Shown here one piece after another: positions 45,533 through 58,077 of a DNA stretch of 64,000 nucleotides. The position numbers and the translations under genes are program-made. Under the pieces are notes generated by a model that worked only from the letters and a program-made list of their open reading frames with translations, was not told the origin of the DNA and searched no databases. Origin of the DNA: Emiliania huxleyi CCMP1516 (Eukaryota; Haptophyta; Isochrysidales; Noelaerhabdaceae); NCBI RefSeq assembly GCF_000372725.1, contig NW_005199722.1, positions 58,354-122,353 of the forward strand. The letters run 5' to 3'. Each line of letters starts with the position of its first letter. Position 1 is the stretch's first letter.

Positions 45533-45858
45533 TCCGCGGCAGCAGCAGCAGCCGCCTTGCCAGCCTTCTTCTTACTCGCCTTTGCTGCAGGCCGCCGCGC
45601 CTCCGCCGAGACCTGGCCGACGTCAGCCGAGCCTGCGGCTGGATCCTCTTCGTCCAGCTCGTAAAGCCGGTCGAGGCCACCCGCCTGCGCCTTCTTTGCG
45701 CCGCGCCCGTACTTGTCTGCTCCGCCGACGGCAAAGCGCTCGTCGGTGAACATCGTGGCAAAGCGCCTGTCGACCTTGACCTTGCGCTCGCGCTTTGGCG
45801 CGCGCTTGAAGCGCGGGTCACTGTGCAACCGCGCGAAGCGAGGGTCCGTGGACGCCAT
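43078..45858 (-). CDS. ESF1: ESF1 nucleolar pre-rRNA processing factor
   Basis: Five exons (45858-45208, 45072-44887, 44808-44677, 44443-44360, 44214-43078) give ~729 aa. Start: MASTDPRFARLHSDPRFKRAPKRERKVKVDRRF, the conserved ESF1 N terminus. Then comes an acidic/poly-Ala insert, the RRM-like core 'LAVCNLNWDQVRAVDLLAVL', 'LRRYELSRFRYYYGVVVCDS', 'SLDLRFIPDEMSFE' and 'VQLSWDADESERTQVMKRDFTKGEL'. The C-terminal NUC153 domain reads 'DDARFSRLFSSADYAVDPND', followed by Lys/Arg-rich sequence. ESF1 acts in early 18S rRNA maturation in the nucleolus. Introns at 45207, 44886 and 44359 have GC donors; only intron 3 is GT-AG. The exon 2 start lies in a (CAG)n run and may shift by a few codons. Confidence 0.93.
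44480..44655 (+). repeat. GTCATGGACAG minisatellite in ESF1 intron 3
   Basis: About 13 copies of gtcatggacag (11 bp, with some gatg or cacg variants) fill most of the 233-nt third intron of ESF1 (44444-44676). Confidence 0.9.
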
Positions 45859-46346
45859 GGGTCAGTGAGTGCACCGCGAGTGTGCGTTCAGGCGGCCCTC
45901 GTGGCCGGCGGCGGCAGTGGATTTCTTTTAGCAAGCCCAAGTGCCAATCGAACGAAGAGTTAAAATCGCTCCAAGGCAGTCTTTCCTTCTTTCTTTACAA
46001 CCACACACTCTCTCTACGACTACACGAAGGTCTCACACTGGCACACCAAAATCACGGTCACCGCAAGAACACCAAAGTAACACAAAAACAAACTATCCCC
46101 ACCCGCATGGAAACGGCTAGCTCCGCTCGTAACCTCGTAAGCTCTGTGCGAAGGCCGAAGCCGGCGTTTCGTTCATCCCTTACCGCTAGCCCATGCCCGT
46201 GAGCACTCGCGCGTGTGCTAGGCGGCGTCAATGCACAGCCCCAGTGGCGGGGGTGGCGCATGGCCATGACGCGGCAGAGGAGTGGTGGCATAATGAGTCG
46301 CCTGCTGGGGGCTCAGGCCCCGCGCGCAGCCTCGGAAGGCCGCGCA
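45859..46346. other. Intergenic between two minus-strand genes, no gene seen
   Basis: Between the ESF1 start and the LEA2-like gene stop. Pyrimidine tracts are present. No supported ORF. Confidence 0.4.
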
Positions 46347-46931
46347 TTAGCTGGAGGCGCCCTCCTCGAGATAGTCGGAGCTGCTGTCGTTGCCAGACTC
46401 CTCCGCGACAAAGTTCTCGTGGAGCTTGACGCCGAGCAGAGAGCTCTCGAGCAGGCAGGTGACGTTGCTTTGCCGGTAGACGAGGGTCGGCTCGACGCCG
46501 CCCACCCTCGCTGCGATGCGCGCGTCCAGGTTGATCATGGCGCTTCCCTCCCCGACCGGCGGCGGGCTGATCTGCTTGAGGAGCTTGAGGAGGTCCGCGA
46601 CGTTTGCCGCGTGCAGGAGCACCGGGTACTGACGGGCGGTGACGAAAGTGGCGCTCGGCGGTAGCACGATGGCCTCGTGCTCGTTCAGCTCCGGCAGCGA
46701 CACCGTGCCCACATGCACGTCGTTGTACAAGATGCGCGCAGCCAGGCCGTGCACGTACAGCTCGGCGTCGAGCGGGTTACGGAGCGCGATGTGCATGTAC
46801 TGCTCCAGGGAGCCTCCGTTGAAGGGGTTGAGCAGGGTGACGGTGGCGACCGGGAGGGGGGAGCCCGAGCGTCGTCGACGGGTGCGGGACCGCGGCGCAG
46901 CCAGCGTTGCGGCGATGCCTCCGGCTGGGGA
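46347..46931 (-). CDS. LEA2/WHy-like domain protein (5' exon unresolved)
   Basis: The exon begins after a good acceptor (tctccccag) at 46931 and runs to the stop at 46347, ~194 aa. 'VTLLNPFNGGSLEQYMHIAL', 'VHGLAARILYNDVHVGTVSL' and 'IVLPPSATFVTARQYPVLL' follow the beta-sandwich pattern of LEA_2/WHy domains (NPf, then x-G-x-x-V-G, then P-x-x-S/T). Proteins of this fold bind membranes or stabilise proteins under stress. The C terminus is acidic and Ser-rich. The upstream exon with the start codon could not be placed; a candidate ATG lies near 47034. Family call is tentative. Confidence 0.5.
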   Translation of the reverse strand, partial: SPAGGIAATLAAPRSRTRRRRSGSPLPVATVTLLNPFNGGSLEQYMHIALRNPLDAELYVHGLAARILYNDVHVGTVSLPELNEHEAIVLPPSATFVTARQYPVLLHAANVADLLKLLKQISPPPVGEGSAMINLDARIAARVGGVEPTLVYRQSNVTCLLESSLLGVKLHENFVAEESGNDSSSDYLEEGASS

Positions 46932-47753
46932 GAGTGAGTGAGAGTGTGTGAGTATTCTTGATACGAAACCACGACGACACACACCAGTCGACTCGCATCG
47001 GTTGCCTCCCCCTGTCTGCGTGGCTGGACATTATGAGCGAACCTACTTCTCCACAGTCCTTGTATGTATGTATGTAGTAAGGTGAAGAACAGTCAGGCTC
47101 GGACTGGACACCAACGCGGTATGGGTGGACGCAAGACAGATGATGACGACACGCACGAGCGACACACAGACACAAACAAGCTCACAAGACACACAGCCAG
47201 CGGGCTGCCACACATCCTGAGTGGGCGTACACATCACTCAGGCCACGTCCCCCCTGTCGCCCCCCCCAGCACTCCAAGGTGCCAAGAGACAAAGTCCTTA
47301 CCTTTATGGCGGGAGCGCGCGGAGTTTTCTTTTGTCAAGTGGAGAAGGTGCCTCCCCTCGCGCCGCCCGCCAGCGCCCCTGAGTGTGCACGCGGCGCGCC
47401 GCAAACAAAGGGGGGTGGGGCCGCACACGCCGAGATGGGGCTCGCTCGCGGTGCTCGGAGCGCCTGCCCACGCGCGCGCGCAGGAAGGGGCGCGCGCGCC
47501 GCTCCGGGGCAGCGCGCGCGCCGCTTCCGCGCCGCGTCCCAGACGCAGCGTATTGCTGCCCCACCCTCGGGCCGTGTGGTGCACCCCCACGCGTGCGCCA
47601 CCGCGCGCGCGGTGCTCCCCGAGCCGGAACGCCTCCTCCCTTCCCGGAACCGCGCGCTGAGCAACGCCGCTGCCGCCCTGCGCGCAGGCGCTCGCGCCCC
47701 ACGAGGGGCCTTGCTCCTCCCCGCCGCTGCCCCCTCCGACGCCAACCCTGCGC
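46932..47753. other. Intergenic/5' region of two divergent genes
   Basis: Very G/C-rich just before the CDKC start (47330-47750). Long ORFs on both strands here have no recognisable domain and were not called. Confidence 0.4.
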
Positions 47754-49775
<2,022 letters not shown>

Positions 49776-50438
49776 GCGCTCGCCGAGCGCCTGCTGAGGT
49801 GTGCCCGCCAGCGAGGGAGGCGGGAGGCGGCCGACGAGCAGGAGATCGTGGCCGCGAGATCGTGGCCGCGAGCAGGAGACCGCCTTGCAGCACAGCATGC
49901 ACAGAGAAAATCCAAAAACAATGGGATGGCTGGGCTTCATCTACGCGAGGCGTGGATTGCGCCACGGCGCGGCTCTGAACTGTGTCTGGTCCTCGTGAGC
50001 GCCGACAGCCGGTGCTGTCGGCGCTTCTTGCTTTCGCGATCGTGCAGTGGCAGCGACACTGTGCGAGCTTTCTGTCCGTAGTAGAGCACATATTCTATAG
50101 GAGGAGATGTGGAGAGTCTTGGGTATTGTTACACTCACGTGATACAATGTTTACATTCATCTGAAATCTGACCCTCCCCCTGGAATCCGTATATCGACAC
50201 CGCGGTGGCGGCTGGCGCGGACACGCGGCCGGCTGTCCGGAGGCGCGCTGAGGCGGAGATCGAGTCCGCTGTCCGGCCTGTCGACGTGTAGCCCGCGTGT
50301 ACGCTGTAGGTGTTATACGTCTTATACGAGTTACGACGCTTGTACGTCTCTCTGGACTCTGCTCTCTCGCATCGTGAGCGGAGAATGGCAATGGGGAGAG
50401 CGGAGAGCGGAGAGCCGCGCGAGACCCGAGACCGCGGA
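49776..50438. other. Intergenic with one strong hairpin
   Basis: No gene. At 49999-50025 gcgccgacagc-ccggt-gctgtcggcgc-type sequence forms an 11-bp perfect stem with a short loop. Confidence 0.5.
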
Positions 50439-51196
50439 GGCTAGTTCCATTTCACTGTGGCACAGCTCGCGTTACAAAACCTTGATTTTGACCATTGCGC
50501 GAAAAAGGTACATCTCGGTGCCTTCCAGAGGCAGCTGCGACCCCGCCGAGTGGACGGCGTCACACAGCAGGTGGCGCGGTGTGACGCCGTCCACTCGGCT
50601 GGGTCGCAGCTGCCTCTGCGCGTCCTGTGGATGTACCTTTGTTGCACGCCGGAGACGACTCGACGTCGCTGAGATCGGAGATCAAGCTCTGACAGGTCGC
50701 ACGTCGCTCCTTTGACGCCGACGTGACTCACCCGTGCAGATCACATCAGGACACGGTCTCGACACGCTCGGTACGACGCCTGCGACCCGTCTTGGGTCAG
50801 GTGGCACGACGCTCATCGCGCCTACCAGCGCTGCGGTACAGGTTGCCACGACGAGGTCGAGCACGCTTCTATACGCTCGCCGAGCCTTCCTTTCCATCCC
50901 ATTAGGTAGCCTGGGAACGGTGGCGGTCAGAGGCAAAGCCTGCGAGGGGTGGTGGAACCACATGTCACGGCTACTGCCGGCTCGACCCCGCGATAGCCTC
51001 CGAAGGCTGACTTTGAGGCACAATCATCGGACGACGTCGGCGAGTTGAGTCGCGCTCGCGGTAGCCAGATGACCTCTCATACTAGTATCATCGGCCATGG
51101 CCGCAGGAAGCGCGGGGGAGGGCGCTGGGAGCAACACGGAGCTCCGTTGGACGCGTTTTCAAGATTAGCGTGTCAGACGGTGAAATGGAACTAGCC
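50439..51196 (+). mobile_element. 757-bp TIR element, copy B (3-bp TSD GGA)
   Basis: Ends GGCTAGTTCCATTTCAC and GTGAAATGGAACTAGCC, flanked by GGA (50436-50438, 51197-51199). Both ends carry the same TTCC/GGAA change relative to copies A and C. Hairpin arms at 50526-50565 and 50579-50618. Confidence 0.88.
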
Positions 51197-51476
51197 GGAG
51201 AGGGAGAGGCCGTGCGGCGCGTGCGGGTCCTCTGGCTGCGCGGTGTGGGTGGGGTGCAGGTGTGGTGGTGCGCCATGCGCCCGGTGCGCGGTGGCGTGTG
51301 GACGCGCGTGGTCCGTGGTGCGTGGAGAGCGTGGTCGCTTGCGCTCTTGCACCGCGTTGCAGTCTCTTGCTCATGGCCCCGTGGTCCACTCTGCTCTGAC
51401 TGTACTGACTATGCCTAAACCTATCTGCTCACGCTGCGCCCTCACGACCTCGAATCCTCCCGATCACCTCAGGCCC

Positions 51477-52581
51477 CTAGTCAGACCCGTCCAGCCCTGC
51501 GATGGCCTCGGAGAGAATGGCGCCGTATACGGCCGTGCGCGGCACGAAGCCCGCATCTCCAGAGGCCCACGCCGCCGCCACCTCGCTCGCATCGCGCCAC
51601 TCCACGCCGGCAACCTCGCCCTGGCCGCCCTGGTCGAGGGCGAGGGCGGCGGCGTCAAAGCCTGCGGAGCAGCGCACGAGGAAGATCTCCTATCCAAACA
51701 GCTGGAGGCGTGAGGCGGCTCCGCGGCGCACAGAGCTCCGGCCACGGAGAAGAGCCACGGAGAAGAGCACGCCTGGTACTCGCGGCAGAGAAAGCGGCCG
51801 TGCTGTGCCGTCGCACCCTCGGCTGAGGCGGGCAGCGTGCAGACCCAAGCGGCCTCGAGGTCCGCCTCGCGCAGCGAGACGCCAATCTCCTCCTGCAGCT
51901 CGCGCACCTGTTGAGCAGCAGCCCGTGCTCCAAGAGGTGAGGGTGGAAGAGGCCGGCACCGTTCCACGGCCAACCGCGGGCGGGCGCGCCGCCGTGTCGA
52001 CGACGCCGTCCGCTCCGGTGATGTGGCCTGCGCACGATACGTCGAGCAGGTTGGGGTGGGTGTCCTTGAAGGCAGAGCGCCTATTCGCGGTCTGAGGCCG
52101 TTGAGAGGCGCTGTCAAGGAAGGGTCAGTGTCCTCGGATCCCGGAGCCGCGCCGCTGCAGCAGCAGCCGGCCGGCGGCGTCGATCAGCCACACGTGCACT
52201 GAGCGGTGCCAGTCGCCGTCGCGGTGCACCTCGCCGCGCGCCTGTTCACAGGCGGCGCTGTGAAGAGGCGCTGTTCACGGTCGCGATCACACCTCCACCC
52301 TCGCCGCCTTGAGCACGCCCAGAGGGATTGGCTCCTTGCCGCGCTGCAGCGGCGCGAGGCTGGCCGGCGGCGCGTACCTACTCACGGGCAGGCGCGTGAA
52401 GAGGCGCTCTCCGCAGCGGCGCGAGCCCTCGTCTTGGAGCGCACAGCGCGAACTCCTCGCACAAGTCTTGCCCCAGGGGCGGCGCTGCGGCGGTGGCGAC
52501 GGCACGGCGCGCGCGCAAGGCGGTGGCGGCGGAGGCGGCGGCGGAGAGGGCGGCGGCGGCGAGGGTGGCTGTGGGCCTCAT
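51477..52581 (-). CDS. Nudix hydrolase (IPP isomerase-like/NUDT3-type)
   Basis: Six exons: 52581-52445, 52377-52308, 52241-52153, 52080-51990, 51907-51773, 51689-51477; 244 aa. Joined, they read EEFALYA..., 'GVLKARGEVHRDGDWHRSVH', 'LLLQRRSAFKDTHPNLLDVS', 'CAGHITGADGVVDTAVRELQ' EEIG, 'REYQEIFLVRC', 'FVPRTAVYGAIL'. This is the order of the Nudix family shared by plant NUDT3 and bacterial YfcD-type proteins, with an intact REL.EE.G box (D in place of the first Glu). An Ala/Arg-rich leader suggests organelle import. Four of five introns (52307, 52152, 51989, 51772) have GC donors; the first is GT. The first exon is in frame with the upstream fibrillin-like ORF. Confidence 0.82.
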
Positions 52582-53109
52582 GGCGCCGCCGCGCAGCTTG
52601 CGGATGAGGTTGAGACCAGTCACCGAGGAGCGCGCCGCGAGCAGCCCATTGGCGCGGTCGACATGAAGGACGCGCCACTGGGAGGGCGGCTTCTGCTTCA
52701 CGGAGTACGTCAGGGTCTGCGACGCCGCGTCAAAGGTGAGCTCTTCGCCCACCACACGAACCTTTGGCAGCAGCGGCAGCGTCTCGATCTCGAGCTTGAG
52801 CCTCCGCGCCGCCAGGTCCCACTCGAGCACCTCGCGGTTGGGCATGTAGCCGTCGATGAGCGGCAGCTTTGCCGCCGCCGTCGAAAAGACGAGCTCCCAC
52901 CGTCCGGACAGGTCCTCCGCCGTGGCGGCAGGCGGCGGAGCGCACTCAATCTCCTTGAGCGCGCGGATTACCTCGGCGGCAGGAGCCGACCGGTCATCGG
53001 CGGCCTGCGCGAGGACGGCCGGCGCATCGAAGCGCGCGGCGGCACTGCACATGGCAATCGCGATGGCGCGAGGCGAGAAGAGACGTTGGAGAACCACCCG
53101 CATGTGCAT
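52582..53109 (-). CDS. Fibrillin/PAP-like plastid lipid-associated protein
   Basis: About 176 aa from the ATG at 53109. Basic/hydrophobic leader (RVVLQRLFSPRAIAIAMCSAA), then 'EVIRALKEIECAPPP', 'EDLSGRWELVFST', 'LIDGYMPNREVLEWDL', 'RVVGEELTFDAASQTLTYSV' and 'LLAARSSVTGLNLIRKLRG'. This follows the PAP/fibrillin order: helix, then LxGxWxLxxST, then a lipocalin-like barrel. Plastid fibrillins bind lipids at plastoglobules and thylakoids. There is no stop before the Nudix ATG at 52581, so this may be the N-terminal half of a fused protein or its own 3' end is spliced in an unseen way. Confidence 0.6.
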
Positions 53110-53294
53110 GTGTGACAAGATCCCGCCGGCGTGCGTGTTGCTGCCGGGATATCGCTTGTGAGACAGGAAAAAGAAAAACGTCGCCTCCTATCCAGCCTTC
53201 TGTGGACAGCTGAACGCTGCTCGCCCCTCAGCGTTTCGTTTTTTTCTCACACCACGTGCCTCTGGACCTCCGTTCACGTGCACGAGCTTCTTGA

Positions 53295-53440
53295 GCCACC
53301 CACCCACCCACCCACCTCACGGCCCGGCTGAGGCTTGGAACCACCCACCCACCCCACCCACCTCACGGCCCGGCTGAGGCTTGGAACCACCCACCCACCC
53401 CCAGCCCCACCCACCTCACGGCCCGGCTGATGAGGCGAGG
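53295..53440 (+). repeat. ~40-bp minisatellite with CCCA blocks
   Basis: Three to four copies of ccacccacctcacggcccgg followed by ctgaggcttggaa, with (CCCA)n between. Confidence 0.85.
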
Positions 53441-53568
53441 AAACCCACCCCCACCGACCGACCCACCCCCACCACCCAACCAACCGTCCCGGCCACGGGA
53501 GACACAAGCAAGGTAGCAAAGCACCCAGCCTCGCGCGCCTTATACAGCACAGCCTGACCCACAGCCGA

Positions 53569-53757
53569 GGGTTAGGGTTAGGGTTAGCGGGCGGTCAGAG
53601 AGTTCAAGCCGTTGTGCAGCTCCTAAGAACGGGCCGCTTCGGGTCGGAATGGAGGAACCAGCGGTCCGTTGACGCGAGCTCTCGGTGAATGCTCCGAGTT
53701 CTTCGGGTTAGGGTTAGGGTTAGGGTTAGGGTTAGGGTTAGGGTTAGGGTTAGGGGT
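53569..53757 (+). repeat. Interstitial telomere-like module 2
   Basis: TTAGGG arrays at 53569-53588 and 53704-53757 separated by a 115-bp spacer, G-rich strand on plus. The architecture repeats that at 39394-39610 (array, ~100-bp spacer, array, ~180-bp satellite), though spacer and satellite sequences differ. Confidence 0.9.
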
Positions 53758-53812
53758 AGCTTGTTGTCGTCGTGCCGATAAGACAGAACACGGGCAGCAG
53801 ACGCGACCCAAT

Positions 53813-54830
53813 CGACGCACCAGAGCATGGTTGGGCGTGTGAGCCGCCATCTTGGACTGTGAGGCGAGCATTTGCCACCGGGAGCTCGCCGCCGCCCCTA
53901 CACCGCCGCCGCCGCCCTCCCGAGGCCAGATAATAGCCCAAGTCGAAGAGTGCGCCCTTCCCTCGGTATCTGGGTGGCAGGCGGGACTAGAGAGGCACGC
54001 CAGAGCACGGCCGGGGGCGCGAGCCGCCATCTTGGACTGTGTGTGAGGCGAGTATTTGCAGCCGGGAGCTCGCCGCCGCCCCTACACCGCCGCCGCCGCC
54101 CTCCCGAGGCCAGATAATAGCCCAAGTCGAAGAGTGCGCCCTTCCCTCGGTATCTGGGTGGCAGGCGGGACTAGAGAGGCACGCCAGAGCACGGCCGGGG
54201 GCGCGAGCCGCCATCTTGGACTGTGAGGCGAGCATTTGCCACCGGGAGCTCGCCGCCGCCCCTACACCGCCGCCGCCGCCCTCCCGAGGCCAGATAATAG
54301 CCCAAGTCGAAGAGTGCGCCCTTCCCTCGGTATCTGGGTGGCAGGCGGGACTAGAGAGGCACGCCAGAGCACGGCCGGGGGCGCGAGCCGCCATCTTGGA
54401 CTGTGAGGCGAGTATTTGCCACCGGGAGCTTGCCGCCGCCCCTACACCGCCGCCGCCGCCCTCCCGAGGGAAGATAATAGCCCAAGTCGAAGAGTGCGCG
54501 CCGGCCTCGACATCTCGGCGGCAGAGGCGTCCCAAGCGACGCACCAGAGCACGGCTGGGCGTGTGAGCAGCCGTGTTTGACTGTGAGGCGAGTATTTGCC
54601 ACCGGGAGCTCGCCGCCGCCCCTACACCGCCGCCGCCGCCCTCCCGAGGCCAGATAATAGCCCAAGTCGAAGAGTGCGCGCCGGCCTCGACATCTCGGCG
54701 GCAGAGGCGTCCCAAGCGACGCACCAGAGCACGGCTGGGCGTGTGAGCAGCCGTGTTTGACTGTGAGGCGAATATTTGTCATCGGGAGCGCGCCTCCGAC
54801 TCTGCACCGGGCCGCCGCCGCCCTCCCGAG
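53813..54830 (+). repeat. ~180-bp tandem satellite, ~5.5 units
   Basis: Units begin near 53813, 53993, 54176, 54356, 54536 and 54716. Each has caccagagcacgg, gtgaggcgagtatttgccac, gggagctcgccgccgcccct, acaccgccgccgccgccctc and ataatagcccaagtcgaag. The last unit is diverged. Large ORFs on both strands are by-products. Confidence 0.95.
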
Positions 54831-55136
54831 GACAGGAGATAATAACGGCCGCCTCGTCGTCGAGCTCGGCGGAGACGATGGTCGCCTCGCGTTTGAACCC
54901 CTCGAGCTGCTGGAGCGGCGTCGCACTCGTCGAGCGTAACAGCAGTCCGCCCTCGGATGACTTGACACTTGTTGAGCGCGCCGTAAGCCGCCCCCGTAAG
55001 GCACGCGGCAGCCGTCAGGGAGCGCGATCTCGGTCAGCTGGTGCCGTCGCGTGGGCACGGTGCGAGGAACGACATGCTGTGGCAACGACGAGAGCTGTGC
55101 CTCGAAGACGCGCGCGAAGGGGAGAGAGAAACGACC

Positions 55137-55215
55137 AAACCCACCCCAACCCACCCACCCACCCACCCACCCCACCCACCACCCACCCACCACCCACCCA
55201 CCCACCCACTCACCA
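55137..55215 (+). repeat. (CCCA)n tract
   Basis: Simple repeat of ccca/ccac blocks, about 80 bp. The stretch 54831-55366 has no supported gene. Confidence 0.9.
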
Positions 55216-55366
55216 TCCGGGGCCTACGAAGCGTTTACCCACCCACCCACTTTCTCAAGAACGGCGGTCCAGAGGCACGTGGTGTGAGAAAAAACGAAAC
55301 GCAGGTTGACTCGGCCAGACTAGAACCCGAGAGGCGTGGGAGTACCTCGCCAGGTTCGCAGCAAGC

Positions 55367-57050
55367 ATGGCAGCGTTTGTGCTCGCACGACGGTCGCCTC
55401 GCTCCCTGCCGCTGGCTGCTGCCCGCCTGTGTCAGCGGCGACTCTCGACCGAGCCGGCGTACGCTGTCGAGCCGTACCGCAACCTCCTTAACGCGACGCA
55501 GGAGCAGCGCTCCTCCTGGGCCGACGCCGACGCAACGCTCCACGCGGCAATGCGCGAGCATGTGCCGGCGGCGCTCGCGCACAACGGGGAGGAGGACTTT
55601 GACAGGCACCTCGTCGGCGTGCAGTCCGTCCTCCGCTCCTGGGGCGCGGCGGAGCGACTCACAAACGCCGCGCTCTTCCACTCCATCTATGGCACCGAGG
55701 GCTTCCAGGGCTACGCGCTGCCCTTATCGCACCGCGGCGAGATCGCCGGCCTGATCGGCGCCAAGGCGGAGCGGCTCGCGTGGATCTTTTGCATGGTGGA
55801 CCGCGCCACCGTGGATGCGACCGTCTTTGCCGCGGCCGAGGGCGACTGGCCGGTGTCGCCACTTCCAAGACACCTCGGAGACACCTCCTACCCACCTCTA
55901 AAGCCACGCCCGTCAAAACGCGCCTCCGCCGCCCACGATAAGTCGCTCGCCCGGCAGGCCGATGGCGTCGAGTTCGCCTTTCGCGCCCGGCCCGAGCTCG
56001 GCGCCTTCCCCCTCCCCCTCCGGTCGGGCGGGACGCGTCACTCAGAATGGCTCGACTTTCTCACCCTCTCGCTGGCGGACTGGCTCGAGCAAGTGGAAGG
56101 TGCCTCCTCCAAGCAGGTCGGCCGCCCTCGACACACGCCCCCGACACGTCCCCGACACGTCCCCGACACGCCCCCGACACGTCCCCTCCTCCGAGCAGGT
56201 CGGCCGTCCGGTCGGCGACGGCGCGCGGCAGAGTAGTGCAGTGGCAGAGGAGAGTGGTGCAGTGGCAGAGGAGAGTGGTGCAGTGGCAGAGGAGAGTGGT
56301 GCAGTGGCAGAGGAGAGTGGTGCAGTGGCAGAGGAGAGTGGTGCAGGGGCAGAGGAGAGTGGTGCAGTGGCAGAGGAGAGTGGTGCAGGATGAGCACGGC
56401 GCAGAGGGCGAGGCGCCGTGGGCGGCGGCGGTGGGGAGAGGGCTGACGTGGTCGCGGTGTCCGCGCAGGTGTGCTCTGGCCGAAGGGCGAGGCGTGGGCT
56501 TACCGGCGAGAGAGGAGTGCGGAGAGGGGCGCTGCTGTGGATAGCGTCTCGTCACGCCAGGATGCCGCGAATAGGCGCGAGGCGTACGCAGAGATGGCGG
56601 CGCTGCTCGCCCGTCGGGCGGACCCCGCCTTCCGGCGCAGCGTGCTCGGAGAGGCGGAGGGGAGCGAGGCGCGTTCCTCCGCCCATCTGCCCACCTTCTC
56701 TCCTCGCCCCTCGCCCGCGGCACGCCTCCCTCTCCACCCCGCCTCGGACACCGCCCCTCCCTCCTCCAGTCCCGCCTCGCACCGCCGCCTTCCCGCCCCT
56801 GCGGCAGGTGCCGCCGGAGGACGCCGCCGTCGCCCTCGCGGCGCCGGCCATGCACGCCGAGGTGGTTGGGAGCGAGCCAGCCACTTGTCGCGCCGCTCCT
56901 CGCCGTGACGGACTCCACTCCGCTCGCCAGGTGTTTGGGCGCGAGCCGAGCTGGTCGCGCGGCATCTCGCAGCCAACCACGCCGCCGATGGGCGCCGCCG
57001 CCCTCGCGGCGCACGAGGCGAGGGAGAGCGCGCGCTGCGATTTTGGCTGA
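55367..57050 (+). CDS. DUF6817-type protein, probably organellar
   Basis: Exons 55367-55852, 55958-56099, 56469-56653, 56808-57050; 351 aa. The N terminus is a good presequence (MAAFVLARRSPRSLPLAAARLCQRRLS). The core reads 'DFDRHLVGVQSVLRSWGA', 'LTNAALFHSIYGTEGF', 'HRGEIAGLIGAKAERLAWIF', then 'EWLDFLTLSLADWLEQVEG' and 'AWAYRRERSAER'. The HLVG/H-SIYGTE/IG.KAE pattern is that of the DUF6817 domain, a helical His-containing domain of unknown, HD-like appearance. Intron 3 has a GC donor (gag|gcggag). The ends of exons 3 and 4 are less certain because the C terminus is poorly conserved. Confidence 0.75.
56236..56392 (+). repeat. 21-bp minisatellite inside DUF6817 gene intron 2
   Basis: About seven and a half copies of agtggtgcagtggcagagg plus ag. 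It lies within the predicted 369-nt second intron (56100-56468). Being a multiple of three it leaves all frames open. Confidence 0.9.
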
Positions 57051-57068
57051 AAGGGACGCGATCGCCAC

Positions 57069-57824
57069 GGCTAGTGCCATTTCACTGTGGCACAGCTCGC
57101 GTTACAAAACCTTGATTTTGACCATTGCGCGAAAAAGGTACCTCTCGGTGCCTTCCAGAAGCAGCTGCGACCCCGCCGAGTAGACGGCGGCACACAGCAG
57201 GTGGCGCGGTGTGCCGCCGTCCACTCGGCGGGGTCGCAGCTGCCTCTGCGCGTCCTGGGGAGGTACATTTGTTGCGCGCCGGAGACGACTCGACGCCGCT
57301 GAGATCGGAGATCAAGCTCTGACAGGTCGCACGTCGCTCCTTTGACGCCGACGTGATTTACCCGTGCAGATCACATCAGGACACGGTCTCGACGCGCTCA
57401 GTACGACGCCTGCGACCCGTCTCGGGTCAGGTGGCACGACGCTCATCGCGCCCGCCAGCGCTGCCGTGCAGGTTGCCACGTCGAGGTCGAGCACGCTTCT
57501 ATACGCTCGCCGAGCCTTCCTTTCCATCCCGTTAGGCAGCCTGGGAACGGTGGCGATCAGAGGCAAAGCCTACGAGGGGTGGTGGAACCACATGTCACGG
57601 CTACTGCCGGCTCGACCCCACGATAGCCTCCGAAGGCTGACTTTGCGGCACCATCATCGGACGATGTCGACGAGTTGGGTCGCTCTCGCGGTAGCCAGAT
57701 GACCTCTCATACTAGGATCATCGGCCATGGCCGCAGGGAGCGCGGGGGAGGGCGCTGGATGCAACACGGAGCTCCGTTGGAGACGTTTTCAAGATTAGCG
57801 TGTCAGAGTGAAATGGCACTAGCC
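57069..57824 (+). mobile_element. 757-bp TIR element, copy C (3-bp TSD CAC)
   Basis: Ends GGCTAGTGCCATTTCAC and GTGAAATGGCACTAGCC, flanked by CAC (57066-57068, 57825-57827). Same orientation as copy B. Hairpin arms at 57156-57195 and 57209-57248. It starts 18 bp after the DUF6817 stop codon. Confidence 0.88.
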
Positions 57825-58077
57825 CACCGGCACCGCGGGCTAGCGGCTTAGCGGCCGCGTAATTGATTTCTTCTACATAAAACCGCCCGCAGAAATAAAG
57901 AAAGAAAGAAAAACAGACTGACACACAGCCCCGCACGCCGCAGCCGCGCTTGAGATGGAGTGTGAAGGCTTCGACGTTCGAGCTTCGTAGCCCTCCGGTC
58001 TCGACTACATGAAGATCCGCAGGATCGGAGCGAAAAAAAGCAAGCGCGAGTCTGTGCACATCACAACTTCTAGGAGA

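Noticed and set aside
47330-47745. ORFs upstream of CDKC on both strands
   Set aside because: Very G/C-rich, Arg/Ala/Pro composition, no domain; probably promoter or 5' UTR.
53987-55205. Large minus-strand ORFs over the 180-bp satellite and CCCA tract
   Set aside because: Repeat artefacts with no domain.
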